Shown in pieces: positions 21,829 to 30,638 of a DNA stretch of 34,252 nucleotides. Source of the DNA: an uncultured Phycisphaerales bacterium (GTDB taxonomy: Bacteria > Planctomycetota > Phycisphaerae > Phycisphaerales > UBA1924); contig CALLYM010000272.1 of assembly GCA_937858155.1 (NCBI GenBank), positions 1 to 34,252 of the forward strand, in the 5' to 3' direction. How positions within the stretch are numbered: the first letter of the stretch is position 1; every line of letters starts with the position of its first letter. Below the pieces are notes generated by a model that did no database searches, was not told the origin of the DNA, and saw nothing but the letters and a program-made list of their open reading frames with translations. The position numbers and the translations under genes are program-made.

Positions 21829-23040
21829 ATGCAAGGCACGACACCAGACTCGCAGCCGCCGGGACCCGAACAATCGGCAACGCCAGATTCACAGGCGACG
21901 CCGGACTCGCAGGCAACCCAGGCCCCGGCAAAGCCCACGGCAAGCACTGTGCAAACGCGCGTCGAGACCGTACTCGAGCGCAAGGTGCTGGGAAACCCTG
22001 TGCAGGACTGGATCTACGCCGGCGGCACCGCGTGCGCCATCCTGCTGGCGTTCTACATCCTCCGCCCGATCGTCTTCCGCATCGTAAAGCGCTTGTCCAA
22101 GAAGACCAAGACCCGCGCCGACGACATGGTTGCCGACCTCATCAAGGAGGTCCGGTGGTGGTGGATATTCGTGGTGGCCCTCGCTGTCGGCGCCCTGTTC
22201 TTGAAGGTCCCACCCAGCCCCAGCGCCGGGAGCCTGCCGCACTGGGCGCGGGTCATCGTCGTTATCGCGACCGCCCTGCAGTTCCTGCGGCTGATGCGGA
22301 TCTTGGTCAACTACGCGTTGGACCACGTTCTGCGCGCCAACCGCCAGCCCGATGGCTCGCCAGACCCCGCCGTGCAAAACAGCATGGGCGTGATGCGGTT
22401 CCTCATCATGCTGGGCATGGCCATCGCGATCATCCTGGTTGCGCTGGAAAACCTGGACATCAAGGTCACACCCCTCCTCACCGGCCTGGGCATCGGCGGC
22501 ATCGCCGTGGCCCTTGCCGTGCAGAACATCCTGGGTGACGTCTTCGCCAGCCTCACCATCGTGCTCGACAAGCCCTTCCAGGTGGGCGACGCCATCACCG
22601 TGGGCGACAAGTCGGGCACCGTTGAACGCATCGGCATCAAGACCACCCGCGTCCGTGCCAGCTCGGGGGAGGAACTGGTCTTCGGCAACAACGATCTTCT
22701 CTCCAGCCGTGTGCAGAACTTCAAGCGGATGCAGGAACGCAGGGTCGTCTTCACCCTCGGGCTCATCTACGAGCTCACGCCCGAGCAGCTGCAGCGCGTG
22801 CCGGCCCTTGTGAAAGAAGCCGTCCAGGCCGCGCCCCGCACGCGCTTTGACCGCTGCCACTTCAAGACCATGGGCGCATACTCCCTGGACTTTGAGTGCG
22901 TCTACTACGTGACCACGGGCGACTACCTCGCGTACATGGACGCCCAACAGGCGATCAACCTGGCTATCTTCGCTCGCTTCGCGAAGGAGGGCATCGAGTT
23001 CGCCTACCCCACGCAGGCGCAGGTGCAGCGCAAGGCCTGA
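21829..23040 (+). CDS. MscS-family mechanosensitive channel
   Basis: A 403-aa small-conductance channel that opens under membrane tension to release solutes. An N-terminal tail of about 35 residues has three TPDSQ copies and is probably disordered. Membrane spans lie at about 63-85, 110-127, 140-160 and 187-207. The pore helix and start of the cytoplasmic domain are unmistakable: TGLGIGGIAVALAVQNILGD, then VFASLTIVLDKPFQVGDAI. The beta domain (GTVERIGIKTTRVRA, FGNNDLLSSRVQNF) and the C-terminal alpha/beta domain follow. No good ribosome binding site is seen before the ATG. It converges with the FMN reductase gene over 30 bases. Confidence 0.94.
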   Translation: MQGTTPDSQPPGPEQSATPDSQATPDSQATQAPAKPTASTVQTRVETVLERKVLGNPVQDWIYAGGTACAILLAFYILRPIVFRIVKRLSKKTKTRADDMVADLIKEVRWWWIFVVALAVGALFLKVPPSPSAGSLPHWARVIVVIATALQFLRLMRILVNYALDHVLRANRQPDGSPDPAVQNSMGVMRFLIMLGMAIAIILVALENLDIKVTPLLTGLGIGGIAVALAVQNILGDVFASLTIVLDKPFQVGDAITVGDKSGTVERIGIKTTRVRASSGEELVFGNNDLLSSRVQNFKRMQERRVVFTLGLIYELTPEQLQRVPALVKEAVQAAPRTRFDRCHFKTMGAYSLDFECVYYVTTGDYLAYMDAQQAINLAIFARFAKEGIEFAYPTQAQVQRKA

Positions 23041-23070
23041 TATTGCCTCGATCCTGTGCGCAGCCCGGCA

Positions 23071-23649
23071 CTACGCCCGCAGCTTCGAGATCGTGCTGGC
23101 CACCTTCGCGCCGATCCCTTCCACCGTCGCCTTCGCCTTGGCGTCGCTCAGCGTCGCGCCCTCGCCGAACGCCTCGTGCGCTTTGCTGAGCGCGAACTGC
23201 TCGGGCAGCACCAGCACGCTGATGTTGGAGAGGATCGCCCGCAGATGCACAAGGCCGCGCAGGCCGCCCAGCGCGCCGGGCGACGCCGCCATCAGCCCCG
23301 CCACCTTGTCCGTGAAGCACGACAATGGCGGCTGCCCCTGCTCCGGGCGGCTCACCCAGTCGATGGCGTTCTTGAGCGCCGCCGTGACGGAGCTGTTGTA
23401 CTCGGGCGAAGAGATGAGCAGCCCCTGGTGGGCCCGGAAGATGTCCTTGAGCCGCTTGACGCTGTCGGGCGTGCCCTTTGCCTCCAGGTCCTCGTCAAAC
23501 ACCGGCAGCGCGAACTCGCTGAGCCTGAGCACCGTCACCTCCGCGCCGGCAGCACGTGCACCGCCCGCCGCGACTTCCACCAGGCGGTGGTTGTACGACC
23601 CTTTGCGCAGACTGCCGGAAAACGCGAGGACCTTGGGCGTGAAAGCCAT
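23071..23649 (-). CDS. NAD(P)H-dependent FMN reductase (flavodoxin-like)
   Basis: A 192-aa flavodoxin-fold oxidoreductase that should reduce FMN or quinone/azo-type substrates with NAD(P)H. The start at 23649 (MAFTPKVLAF) has GGAG eight bases upstream. The phosphate-binding loop is SGSLRKGSYNHRL (about 11-23), then LPVFDEDLE, the flavin-contact motif SSPEYNSSVTAALKNAIDWV (about 80-99) and the KVAGLMAASPGALGG loop. Length is typical of the family. A single gene, no operon partner. Confidence 0.93.
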   Translation of the reverse strand: MAFTPKVLAFSGSLRKGSYNHRLVEVAAGGARAAGAEVTVLRLSEFALPVFDEDLEAKGTPDSVKRLKDIFRAHQGLLISSPEYNSSVTAALKNAIDWVSRPEQGQPPLSCFTDKVAGLMAASPGALGGLRGLVHLRAILSNISVLVLPEQFALSKAHEAFGEGATLSDAKAKATVEGIGAKVASTISKLRA

Positions 23650-23773
23650 GGGAAGCTCCAGTCGAAACCCGGCCCCATTCGGTGCCGAAGAGCGCACAAG
23701 GTTTCAGCAGGAAACGTAGCCACACCCTGCCGCTTACACCTGCGCGGTCGGTCCGAAGGGACGCTCGTTGTTC

Positions 23774-24616
23774 TTACGCGGCCTTCTTCTGGTCCGGCGC
23801 GTCCTTCTGCTCGCGTTCCTCGATTTCCGCGAGGCGTGCGAATATCCCCGCGCCACGCCGATCATCCTCGTCCAGCTGCACCTTGCCCTTGCCGGCCTTG
23901 CGGTCGCCAGACGGGGCTCTCGCGGTGCCCGCCCCGCCGCCCGCCGGTGCGCCGCGGGACAGCGGACCACCCACAAGCCCTTCGGCGTTCGCAGGCCGCT
24001 GCTGCGCTGCCTCCCGCGCCGATTCGCTGTTGTGGCAGCCCGTGCGGTACGCGCCCGCCACCGCCACCCCGATGTACAAAAGGTCCAGCCAGCGGAAGCT
24101 CCGCAAGAACATCGTCCAACCCGTGCCGAACTGGTTGGCCTGCGCCTCCCGCAGAAGGTCGTGGGAAACCGCCTGCATGTACTCCGCGCGCTCGCTGCCG
24201 GGAGTCTCGCTCCAGAGCCGCCTGGCCTCCCGCATCACTTCTGCGGGCCACCCTGAACCGTCCGGGGCCCCCATGTACCGGCCCGTCGCGGCGAACGCGT
24301 TGTACACCTCGCCCGCGTAATGATCGATCGCGACCTGCTCGCTGACGTTCCCCGAACGCTCCACCTGCCTGCTCGCAAGCGCCTGGCCCACGATCGCTTT
24401 CGCACCAACTATGCTCACGATCGCGGCAACCGCGGCAACCATGCCGGTCCCCACGCTGCCCTGGCGGTTCACTCCAAGCAGCATCGCGGCGCCCACGACC
24501 GCGCCGAGCGCGATCGCGAAAAACCCCAGGGCATACCCCGTGCAGTACGCCACCGCGCACCACCCGAGCGCACCCGCGAACCCGCCGAGAACAGCCATGA
24601 AAAGGCCGCGCCCCAT
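23774..24616 (-). CDS. Membrane protein of unknown function
   Basis: The start at 24616 (MGRGLFMAVLGG) has GGAGG about eight bases upstream, giving 280 aa; the longer frame to 24733 lacks a site. Three Gly/Ala-rich spans lie within the first 75 residues (about 4-22, 23-45, 54-75) and another at about 172-190 (WLDLLYIGVAVAGAY). Between them is a soluble domain of about 95 residues (VAIDHYAGEVYNAFAATGRY...WSETPGSERAEYMQAVSHDL). The C-terminal 85 residues are low-complexity, charged and probably disordered, ending in EIEEREQKDAPDQKKAA. No family recognised. Confidence 0.78.
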   Translation of the reverse strand: MGRGLFMAVLGGFAGALGWCAVAYCTGYALGFFAIALGAVVGAAMLLGVNRQGSVGTGMVAAVAAIVSIVGAKAIVGQALASRQVERSGNVSEQVAIDHYAGEVYNAFAATGRYMGAPDGSGWPAEVMREARRLWSETPGSERAEYMQAVSHDLLREAQANQFGTGWTMFLRSFRWLDLLYIGVAVAGAYRTGCHNSESAREAAQQRPANAEGLVGGPLSRGAPAGGGAGTARAPSGDRKAGKGKVQLDEDDRRGAGIFARLAEIEEREQKDAPDQKKAA

Positions 24617-24776
24617 CAATACGCCTCCGCCCGGATGCCGGGCACGCACACCACTGTGCCCCCTCACTATCGGCCCCCCCCGTGCGACGCTACGTCCGAA
24701 TTTGACGGATTGCTCCGCTACGAAGACGCTCACTGGCGACGAACCCTAAACCAACGTCTGATATCTCCGCATGCGC

Positions 24777-24806
24777 AAAGAACCACCCCGGGGAGGCCCG
24801 GGGTGG
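24777..24806 (-). terminator. Intrinsic terminator of the cytochrome c peroxidase gene
   Basis: CCACCCCGGG / CCCGGGGTGG, a 10-bp perfect stem with a GAGG loop. On the minus strand it runs into TTCTTT. It lies 32 bases past the stop codon. Confidence 0.75.
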
Positions 24807-24837
24807 CATGGATTCCGCTGTGCAGGTGAGAACGCCC

Positions 24838-26685
24838 TTACGAACACGCCCCACCACTGAACACGTACAGCATTAGCTCCAGGTCGTCCGAATCAGGGAA
24901 GAGGCCGTCGTTGTTGAAGTCCGTGTCGCCGCACAGGCCCGTGCTGCAGGGCCCGCCGCTGAACACACTGACGAAGTCATCGATGTCCGCGGTGTCGGGG
25001 AAGAGCCCGTCGCGGTTGAAGTCGATGCTGTCACACAGGCCCGGGCATCCAGCCGACCCGCAGAAGACCGGCACGCGGCCGACCGTGGACAACGCCTGCC
25101 CGCCCACCGCGGTGGGGTCTGTGATGAACCACTGGTAGAAGAGCACGGTGCCCGGCGCGTAGTCGCGGATCGAGATGAACGTGTGGGCCGTGCCGATGCC
25201 GTTCGCCGACGTTGTCGCGCTGTCCACGATGGACTCCGGCGTGATGCGTCCGCCCACAGGAGGCGTGCGCGACACGCCCAGCTGCGCCACGGCGTTGGTC
25301 CTCGCGCCCGACAGCCCCACACGGAACGTGAGCGAGTGCAGCTGGCCCGGGGCCTGCACAATCACCTGCGGGATCCCCCCGCCCGTGCCCGCTACGCCCG
25401 TGGCCGCGACAACGCTGGGCCTGTCCGCGGCACGGTCCGCAGCAAGAGTTGGCCGGTCAAACGGGAATGTCTGGTCCCGCACGCGCGGGTCGGTCAGCGC
25501 GTTGGTGATGAAGTCGTCGATGGGCCCGCCGACCGGGGGCGGGACGTTGATGTTCGCCGCCGCCGGGTCCAGGTTCTGGGGGAACATCGCCGGAGCGCCG
25601 GGCCCCTGGTCGTAGAACCCCAGCACCTGCGGGATGGTGGTGAACACGCCCGTGTGCATGAACCGTGTGCGCAGGCCCACGTTCCGCAGGCTGGGCACCT
25701 TGAACCGCCCAGCGTCTGCCGCCAGGCCCGTCACCGCCTGTCGTCCGTTGTCCTCGGCGATGGGGCGCAGCCCGATGTTGCGGAAGCCCTCGCCCGTGAA
25801 CAGCGGCGGCACGTGGCAGGCGTTGCAGTGCGCCCCGGCCGACTGGAAGTTGTTCCAGCCCTGGATCTGGTTGGGCGTCATTGCCGTTGTGTTCCCCGCG
25901 ATGAACGCGTCCCACGGTGTCTGGTCGGAGATCAGTGTGCGTTCGTACGTCGCGATCGCGAAGGCGATGCGCTGCGCGGTGATGTCGGTCGTCCCGAACG
26001 CGCGACGGAACAGCTCCTGGTACGACGCGCGGACGCCGCCCGGTGTGTTCAGGAAGGTGGTCAGGTCGGGCGGGATGTTGGTCGCGAGGTCCAGCGGACG
26101 CAGTGTGCGGAGTTTCTCGCTGACCATCGCCCAGTCCGTGCCCTGGTGGGCCATCTCGACGCTGCTCACGGGCGGGCCCACAACCTGGCTCTCCAGGCCG
26201 CCCCCGCTGGCGATCGCGACAAGCCCGGTTTGCGGATCGATGAACTGCGACCTCGCCCGCCCATCCCAGAAGTTGTCGTCGGCGTACGCAGCGTTCGCGA
26301 CCGTCATCGAGAACCGCCCGGTCACCTGTGTCGCGGTCCCGAAGACCGCGGACTGTATGTAGTCGTTGTTCACGTCCGACAGGCTGACGCCCGGGGAACC
26401 GAAGGTGTCGTCCGCCGTGCCCGCGCCACCAGGATCGATCCCGGCGTTGCGGGGCTCGGACCCTCCGCGTGCGGGGCTGTGGCATGTGCCGCACGAGACC
26501 GTATTGCTGTTGGAAAGCTGCTCATCCCAGAAGAGAATCTTGCCCAGGGCACGCTTCTGCTCGGTGATGGGGTTCTCGGGCGGCACGGGCACGGGGGGCA
26601 ACGCCGCGCCCGCCTTCCCCACGAGAAAAAGAACTCCCAGAACCGCTGCATGAGGAACAATTCGCGTGCGCGCACTTTGAGCCAT
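24838..26685 (-). CDS. Dihaem cytochrome c peroxidase/MauG-family protein with C-terminal GC-type dockerin
   Basis: The start at 26685 (MAQSARTRIV) has GGAG eight bases before it; the protein is 615 aa. A signal peptide ends near AGAALPP. Two c-type haem sites are present, CGTCH (65-69) and CNACH (287-291), with family marks KRALGKILFWDEQLS, DGRA and VEMAHQ. Bacterial cytochrome c peroxidases reduce hydrogen peroxide with electrons from small cytochromes; MauG relatives instead oxidise proteins. A beta-type spacer of about 110 residues follows the enzyme domain, then the 65-residue GC-dockerin. The dockerin fusion suggests fixation at the cell surface rather than a free periplasmic enzyme. 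A monohaem lipoprotein gene lies just upstream and could be the electron partner. Confidence 0.93.
   Translation of the reverse strand: MAQSARTRIVPHAAVLGVLFLVGKAGAALPPVPVPPENPITEQKRALGKILFWDEQLSNSNTVSCGTCHSPARGGSEPRNAGIDPGGAGTADDTFGSPGVSLSDVNNDYIQSAVFGTATQVTGRFSMTVANAAYADDNFWDGRARSQFIDPQTGLVAIASGGGLESQVVGPPVSSVEMAHQGTDWAMVSEKLRTLRPLDLATNIPPDLTTFLNTPGGVRASYQELFRRAFGTTDITAQRIAFAIATYERTLISDQTPWDAFIAGNTTAMTPNQIQGWNNFQSAGAHCNACHVPPLFTGEGFRNIGLRPIAEDNGRQAVTGLAADAGRFKVPSLRNVGLRTRFMHTGVFTTIPQVLGFYDQGPGAPAMFPQNLDPAAANINVPPPVGGPIDDFITNALTDPRVRDQTFPFDRPTLAADRAADRPSVVAATGVAGTGGGIPQVIVQAPGQLHSLTFRVGLSGARTNAVAQLGVSRTPPVGGRITPESIVDSATTSANGIGTAHTFISIRDYAPGTVLFYQWFITDPTAVGGQALSTVGRVPVFCGSAGCPGLCDSIDFNRDGLFPDTADIDDFVSVFSGGPCSTGLCGDTDFNNDGLFPDSDDLELMLYVFSGGACS
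24841..25035 (-). other. GC-type dockerin module (copy in the peroxidase gene)
   Basis: CDSIDFNRDGLFPD...VFSGGPC and CGDTDFNNDGLFPD...VFSGGAC, followed by one Ser and the stop. The two Asp/Asn-rich loops and Cys framing match the other two copies almost residue for residue. Confidence 0.87.
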
Positions 26686-26747
26686 AAACCACACTCCGCA
26701 TCTATCACCCAGTCGGGTCTGTAGGCCGCCTCGTCCTCCCCGTCACG

Positions 26748-26798
26748 CCTGTCGTGGGGGAAACGGCCGTCGGTGGACGCACAACGCCCCACGACAGG
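26748..26798. promoter_or_regulatory. 12-bp perfect inverted repeat upstream of the peroxidase gene
   Basis: CCTGTCGTGGGG (26748-26759) is matched exactly by CCCCACGACAGG (26787-26798) over a 27-base gap. It lies between the stop of the monohaem gene (26839) and the start of the peroxidase gene (26685), 60 bases before that start. No T-run follows on either strand, so an operator or mRNA structure is more likely than a terminator. Confidence 0.5.
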
Positions 26799-26838
26799 GG
26801 TCTATTGCCGGGCTTGTAACTTTTGTTGGGCCAGGATT

Positions 26839-27189
26839 TCAGCGGGAATTCGTTCCGCTTGAACTCCGGGCAACCGCCCAGATGTACGCACGAAGCTCCG
26901 CCGCATCCTCCGTAGTGAGGGCTGCTTTTCGGTTCATGCGGGGCAGGACCTCGCTCCACTCCTCGAGCGAGCGAGACGCCGGCTCTCTCAAGCCATGGCA
27001 CCGTGTGCAATCGCTCATGAGTGTGACGCGCCCGCGCGTCAGCGCGGCCTCCGTCACGCCGGGGTCCGCTGAAACCAGAACCCGGGGAGTCACTCTGGGC
27101 GGTTCGGCGCGAGGTGCGGAGCACGCCGTCGCAAGCGCGCACGCCATGACCGGCATGACGAGGCGAAGAATGTCGTGGTGGAGGCTCAT
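26839..27189 (-). CDS. Small monohaem c-type cytochrome lipoprotein
   Basis: A 116-aa exported protein. A lipoprotein signal ends in ALATAC (Cys about residue 23), then a Pro/Arg/Val-rich linker. One haem site, CTRCH, lies near residues 61-65, followed by a helix and AALTTEDAAELRAYIWAVA, the usual C-terminal helix of small class I cytochromes. A Met that could be the second haem ligand is in LPRMNRK. Its start shares bases with the upstream stop (TGATG), so it is translated by coupling from the barrel gene. It likely carries electrons at the membrane, perhaps to the dihaem enzyme encoded next. Confidence 0.87.
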   Translation of the reverse strand: MSLHHDILRLVMPVMACALATACSAPRAEPPRVTPRVLVSADPGVTEAALTRGRVTLMSDCTRCHGLREPASRSLEEWSEVLPRMNRKAALTTEDAAELRAYIWAVARSSSGTNSR

Positions 27190-27986
27190 CAGAACTCGAT
27201 CTCGAAGACAAACCGCAGTTGCAGACGCGGTTCCTCGTCGCCGCCCGTCACGAGAAAGAGCGGAGCAACCGTCACCGCCCAGTTGTCGCCCTTCTCGGAG
27301 AATGGCGAGCCGTGGTAAGACAGGTTGGGGCCCACAAAGAGATTCTGGTCCTCGCCGCTGTCCCAACTGGGCAGGGGCACCTCGTGCAGCAGTTCCGCGC
27401 CGACAAACAGGCGTTCCTGCGCCTCGTACGACACGCCCAGCGACTGCCCGACCTCGCCGTTGGCCTCCTCGTACCGCCCCTCGTCCGTCGTCTCCCATGC
27501 GGCTTCGGCGAATGCGTTGTACACCAATTCGGTTTTATCCCAATTCTTCTGGAGGATGAGTTTTCCCTCCACGAACACCTCTTCTTCGCTCGCCCCCACC
27601 TCCACCTTTGCGCCCACGCCCAGATCCTCGCTCACTGGGTCGAGGAAGATGTGACGCACGTCCACAGCGACGTGATCGAAACGCGGTCCGTCCTTCTCGT
27701 CGTCCGGGCCGGTCGTGATGTGCCAGGCGGGCACTTCTACGCCGATCTGAGTGGACTTGTTAATACCAAACTCGAGTTCCTCGCGGAAGTTGAACTGGTT
27801 GAAGTCGCTCTCGTCCTTGGTGTGCGTCTGCCACGTGGTCCAGTGCTCAAACTCGACCAGCCCGGGGGGCGTCACACGCGCTTCATCACTGAAGACCAAG
27901 CGTCGGTCATCCGCCCGGGCAGACGATGCACCATACCCGACGCCAAGGCCGCAAACGATGAACAGGCAAACACGATCGCGTTGCAT
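27189..27986 (-). CDS. Putative outer-membrane beta-barrel protein
   Basis: A 265-aa exported protein. The start at 27986 (MQRDRVCLFIV) is preferred over 27995 because AAGGG is nine bases before it. The signal peptide ends near SSARADD. The mature part has alternating amphipathic strands rich in Glu, Phe, Tyr and Gly (GLVEFEHWTTWQTH, FNFREELEFGINKSTQIGVE, LGVGAKVEVGA) and ends in LQLRFVFEIEF, a terminal aromatic as in many outer-membrane barrels. The opening resembles a family of transporter-like barrels of unknown function (DUF6662-like), which would need a profile search. It is translationally coupled to the monohaem lipoprotein and may anchor or expose it. Confidence 0.8.
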   Translation of the reverse strand: MQRDRVCLFIVCGLGVGYGASSARADDRRLVFSDEARVTPPGLVEFEHWTTWQTHTKDESDFNQFNFREELEFGINKSTQIGVEVPAWHITTGPDDEKDGPRFDHVAVDVRHIFLDPVSEDLGVGAKVEVGASEEEVFVEGKLILQKNWDKTELVYNAFAEAAWETTDEGRYEEANGEVGQSLGVSYEAQERLFVGAELLHEVPLPSWDSGEDQNLFVGPNLSYHGSPFSEKGDNWAVTVAPLFLVTGGDEEPRLQLRFVFEIEF

Positions 27987-28064
27987 GGCAAGCATCCCTT
28001 CAGCAAAAACAGGGGCTCATTTTCCGTGGAAGACGAACACGTGTGGTCAATGCTAGTCGAGGTG

Positions 28065-30638
28065 CTACAGGCACGCCCCACCACTAAACACGCTCAGCAG
28101 GCTGTCGATGTCCGCCGTGTCCGGGTACAGGCCATCGTTATTGAAGTCGATGTCCCCGCACGTGCCCGTGGAGCACGGGCCGCCGCTGAACACGCTCAGG
28201 AAGTCGTCGATGTCGGCCGAATCCGGGAAGAGGCCGTCGCCGTTGAAGTCAATGCTGTCGCAGACGCTGACGCCCACACAGTCGGTGCCCGTCACGACAA
28301 AGTCGTCGATGCCCGCCTCGATCACGCTGCCGACATCGGCGTCCTCGGCGATGAAACGCACACGCAGCTGCGAAGTGGGCGAGAGCGACAGGCTCGCGAG
28401 CGTCCACGTCGCCGCGCGCCAACCCGTCTGGACGTTGGGGTCGTCGACAGGCCCCGGGCCCGTGGTCTGCGCCGCCGTCCATGTCGAACCGCCGTTCGTC
28501 GATACTTCCGCCCGGAAGACGTCCGCGCCCGGCCCGCCGCCGCCGACATTCGTGTACCAGCGGTTGTACGACACACGGACGTTGCTGTACCCCGCCGCAT
28601 TGATGATCGGGCTCGTGAGAGTGACCGTGCCCCCGTCAAGGTCGGTCGTGCCGACGGACTCACCCACCGCACCATTACCCGTCACGTAGCACTGCGTGCC
28701 CGCCGGCGTCGTGTCATCCTCGGGCGCGGCCGCGGTGCCATTGGGGTCCACCCGCTGCCAGAACCCGCTCGTGGCCCCCGCCGAAGTCGCGGTCCATCCG
28801 CGGTCGATCTCAAAGTCGTCCGCGAAGATGGTGCGGCCAACACCGATGGACGTGGAGGGAGGCGACCCCGCCGGCGCAACCACCGTCACGGTCGTCGTCG
28901 CGGTCGCCCGGACGGAATACGTCACCGTCGATCCGCAAGGCTGACCGGGGATTCCGGCCACGTACGTGCCCGGGTCGCCCATGGGTGTCATGGCGATCAG
29001 GTTCAGGGGACCACCGTTCACGCTGTAACGCACCACCGGGGACGTGGGCACCAGGACCTTCGTCCCGTTCTTGATCCGGGCCTGCACCGGCATGACCGTG
29101 TTGGGCGGGCTCACCTCGCCTGGGCCGGACAGGATGTCCACGACCAGCGGCGTCGTGGAGGACGCAAGGGTGAGCGTGTACAACTGCGGCGCGTTGGAGA
29201 TGGACGAGGACGAGACGCGGAGGGCGTAGGTCCCGGTCGCCATGATCGACCCACGGAAGTTGATGGGCGCGCCCGTATTCGCGAACGTGCGGGACTCGAG
29301 GGTGGTACCCGAGCTGTTGAGCAGCGAGATCGTGAAGTCCGCCGCGCCGTTGGAGTTGCCGAATACCCCGTAACAGCACGAGCCGCTCTGGCCAGCGCAG
29401 GCCTGACCCGCGTCGTCGTACACAAACCCCAGCGGTGTCAGCGTCGCGTCCACCACCGTTGATGTGCCGGTCGGGAACGTGAAGGAGTAATAGTCCACGT
29501 CCCCGACCGCGTCGAGCGAAATGGTGGATGCCGTGGAGACGGCCGGCGCGGGTACCGCGCCGAGCGTGACGCCGCCAGGGGTGAGAGGCCCGACAACCGT
29601 CGCCGTCGCCTGCGTATCGTTGGGCTCGAACGCGTCACCGTAGTTGAGGTGCGCGAAACGGATGTCGTCCTGCCGCGGCCCGTCATACGCGGTCTGGGCG
29701 AACGGCTCCATCAACTTGTTGGTCTGCACCGGGCACACGTGCGCCGCGCCGAGCCCATGCCCCGCCTCGTGCGCCACCACGTTCCGGAACCGCAGCGAAT
29801 TGCTCGCCGTCGTCGCGAAGAACGAGTCGAATGAATTGATCACCATGTCCCCGTACGCCGACTCGCCTGCGGTGGGGTTGGGGTAGTAGTTGTACGCCAG
29901 AATGCCCGAGTTCCCGTCGATGTTCTTGGCGCTGATGCGCACATCGCCCCGCACCCCAGCGACGCCGTCCGCCGTCGGAAACGCCGCGCCATCGTCGCTG
30001 GCCTCGTAGACATAATTGATGCCCGACAGCTCCGACCAGCGGTTGAAGATCGACGTGAAAAGCGGCTGCCAGGTGGCCTGATTCCCGTACAAACTGTTGA
30101 GCCACGCGAACAGCTCGCTGGGCAGGTCGCCCTCGCCGTACTCATTGGGCAGGATTGTGCCGTCGGGCACGAACGAGTACGTGATCGTGATCGGGTCCCC
30201 CTGGCTGCCCGCGACGGGAGTGAGCGCCGTCGCGCCCCACCGCGAGCCCAACTGGAACCGCGGCGTGAAAATGCCGGGGACGCCGTACCGGAACGCCTGC
30301 ATCACCTGGTCGGGAGTGTCCGGCGCAAAGCACACCGCCACCCTCCCGTCCGTCGCCCGCTGCCCGCAGCCGCGCAGCAGCATCTGCTTGTGCTCCTCCG
30401 GCAGTGACGCAAAAATGCTCGCCTCAAGCCTCCGCTCGATCTCCGCCCGGTCCGACAGGGCGCACAGGTGCCCGCCGTCATCGCTCGCCGCAAGCACCGC
30501 CGCACCCGCCCAAGGGCGATCATTTGTCGTGACGACCAGCCCCCCGGGGCGGCACGCGCCGACGACGGCAACGCCGGCAAGCACACACAGGACCATTGCG
30601 CTGCGCGCGACCGACGCGGATGACAAAGCGTTCTTCAT
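28065..30638 (-). CDS. Secreted matrixin-like metalloprotease with C-terminal GC-type dockerin
   Basis: An 857-aa exported protein with AGGAG seven bases before the ATG. The signal peptide ends in VVGAC (Cys29), possibly a lipoprotein site. The catalytic domain, about 130-330, contains HEAGHGLGAAH (290-300), the HExxHxxGxxH zinc site of metzincins, followed by NKLMEP with the Met-turn Met, which fits the matrixin (M10) group. After it come a bacterial pre-peptidase-like beta domain (about 335-500, with DVDYYSFTF), Ig-like and jelly-roll-like beta regions, and the 65-residue GC-dockerin. It should cleave proteins outside the cell or at its surface. It opens the run of four minus-strand envelope genes; 78 bases separate it from the barrel gene. 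Confidence 0.92.
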   Translation of the reverse strand: MKNALSSASVARSAMVLCVLAGVAVVGACRPGGLVVTTNDRPWAGAAVLAASDDGGHLCALSDRAEIERRLEASIFASLPEEHKQMLLRGCGQRATDGRVAVCFAPDTPDQVMQAFRYGVPGIFTPRFQLGSRWGATALTPVAGSQGDPITITYSFVPDGTILPNEYGEGDLPSELFAWLNSLYGNQATWQPLFTSIFNRWSELSGINYVYEASDDGAAFPTADGVAGVRGDVRISAKNIDGNSGILAYNYYPNPTAGESAYGDMVINSFDSFFATTASNSLRFRNVVAHEAGHGLGAAHVCPVQTNKLMEPFAQTAYDGPRQDDIRFAHLNYGDAFEPNDTQATATVVGPLTPGGVTLGAVPAPAVSTASTISLDAVGDVDYYSFTFPTGTSTVVDATLTPLGFVYDDAGQACAGQSGSCCYGVFGNSNGAADFTISLLNSSGTTLESRTFANTGAPINFRGSIMATGTYALRVSSSSISNAPQLYTLTLASSTTPLVVDILSGPGEVSPPNTVMPVQARIKNGTKVLVPTSPVVRYSVNGGPLNLIAMTPMGDPGTYVAGIPGQPCGSTVTYSVRATATTTVTVVAPAGSPPSTSIGVGRTIFADDFEIDRGWTATSAGATSGFWQRVDPNGTAAAPEDDTTPAGTQCYVTGNGAVGESVGTTDLDGGTVTLTSPIINAAGYSNVRVSYNRWYTNVGGGGPGADVFRAEVSTNGGSTWTAAQTTGPGPVDDPNVQTGWRAATWTLASLSLSPTSQLRVRFIAEDADVGSVIEAGIDDFVVTGTDCVGVSVCDSIDFNGDGLFPDSADIDDFLSVFSGGPCSTGTCGDIDFNNDGLYPDTADIDSLLSVFSGGACL
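28068..28262 (-). other. GC-type dockerin module (copy in the protease gene)
   Basis: CDSIDFNGDGLFPD...VFSGGPC and CGDIDFNNDGLYPD...VFSGGAC, followed by one Leu and the stop. It is closest to the peroxidase copy. Confidence 0.87.

Noticed and set aside
27219-29462. 747-codon plus-strand ORF opposite the barrel and protease genes
   Set aside because: It crosses two real minus-strand genes and has the Arg/His/Val-rich pattern of an antisense frame.
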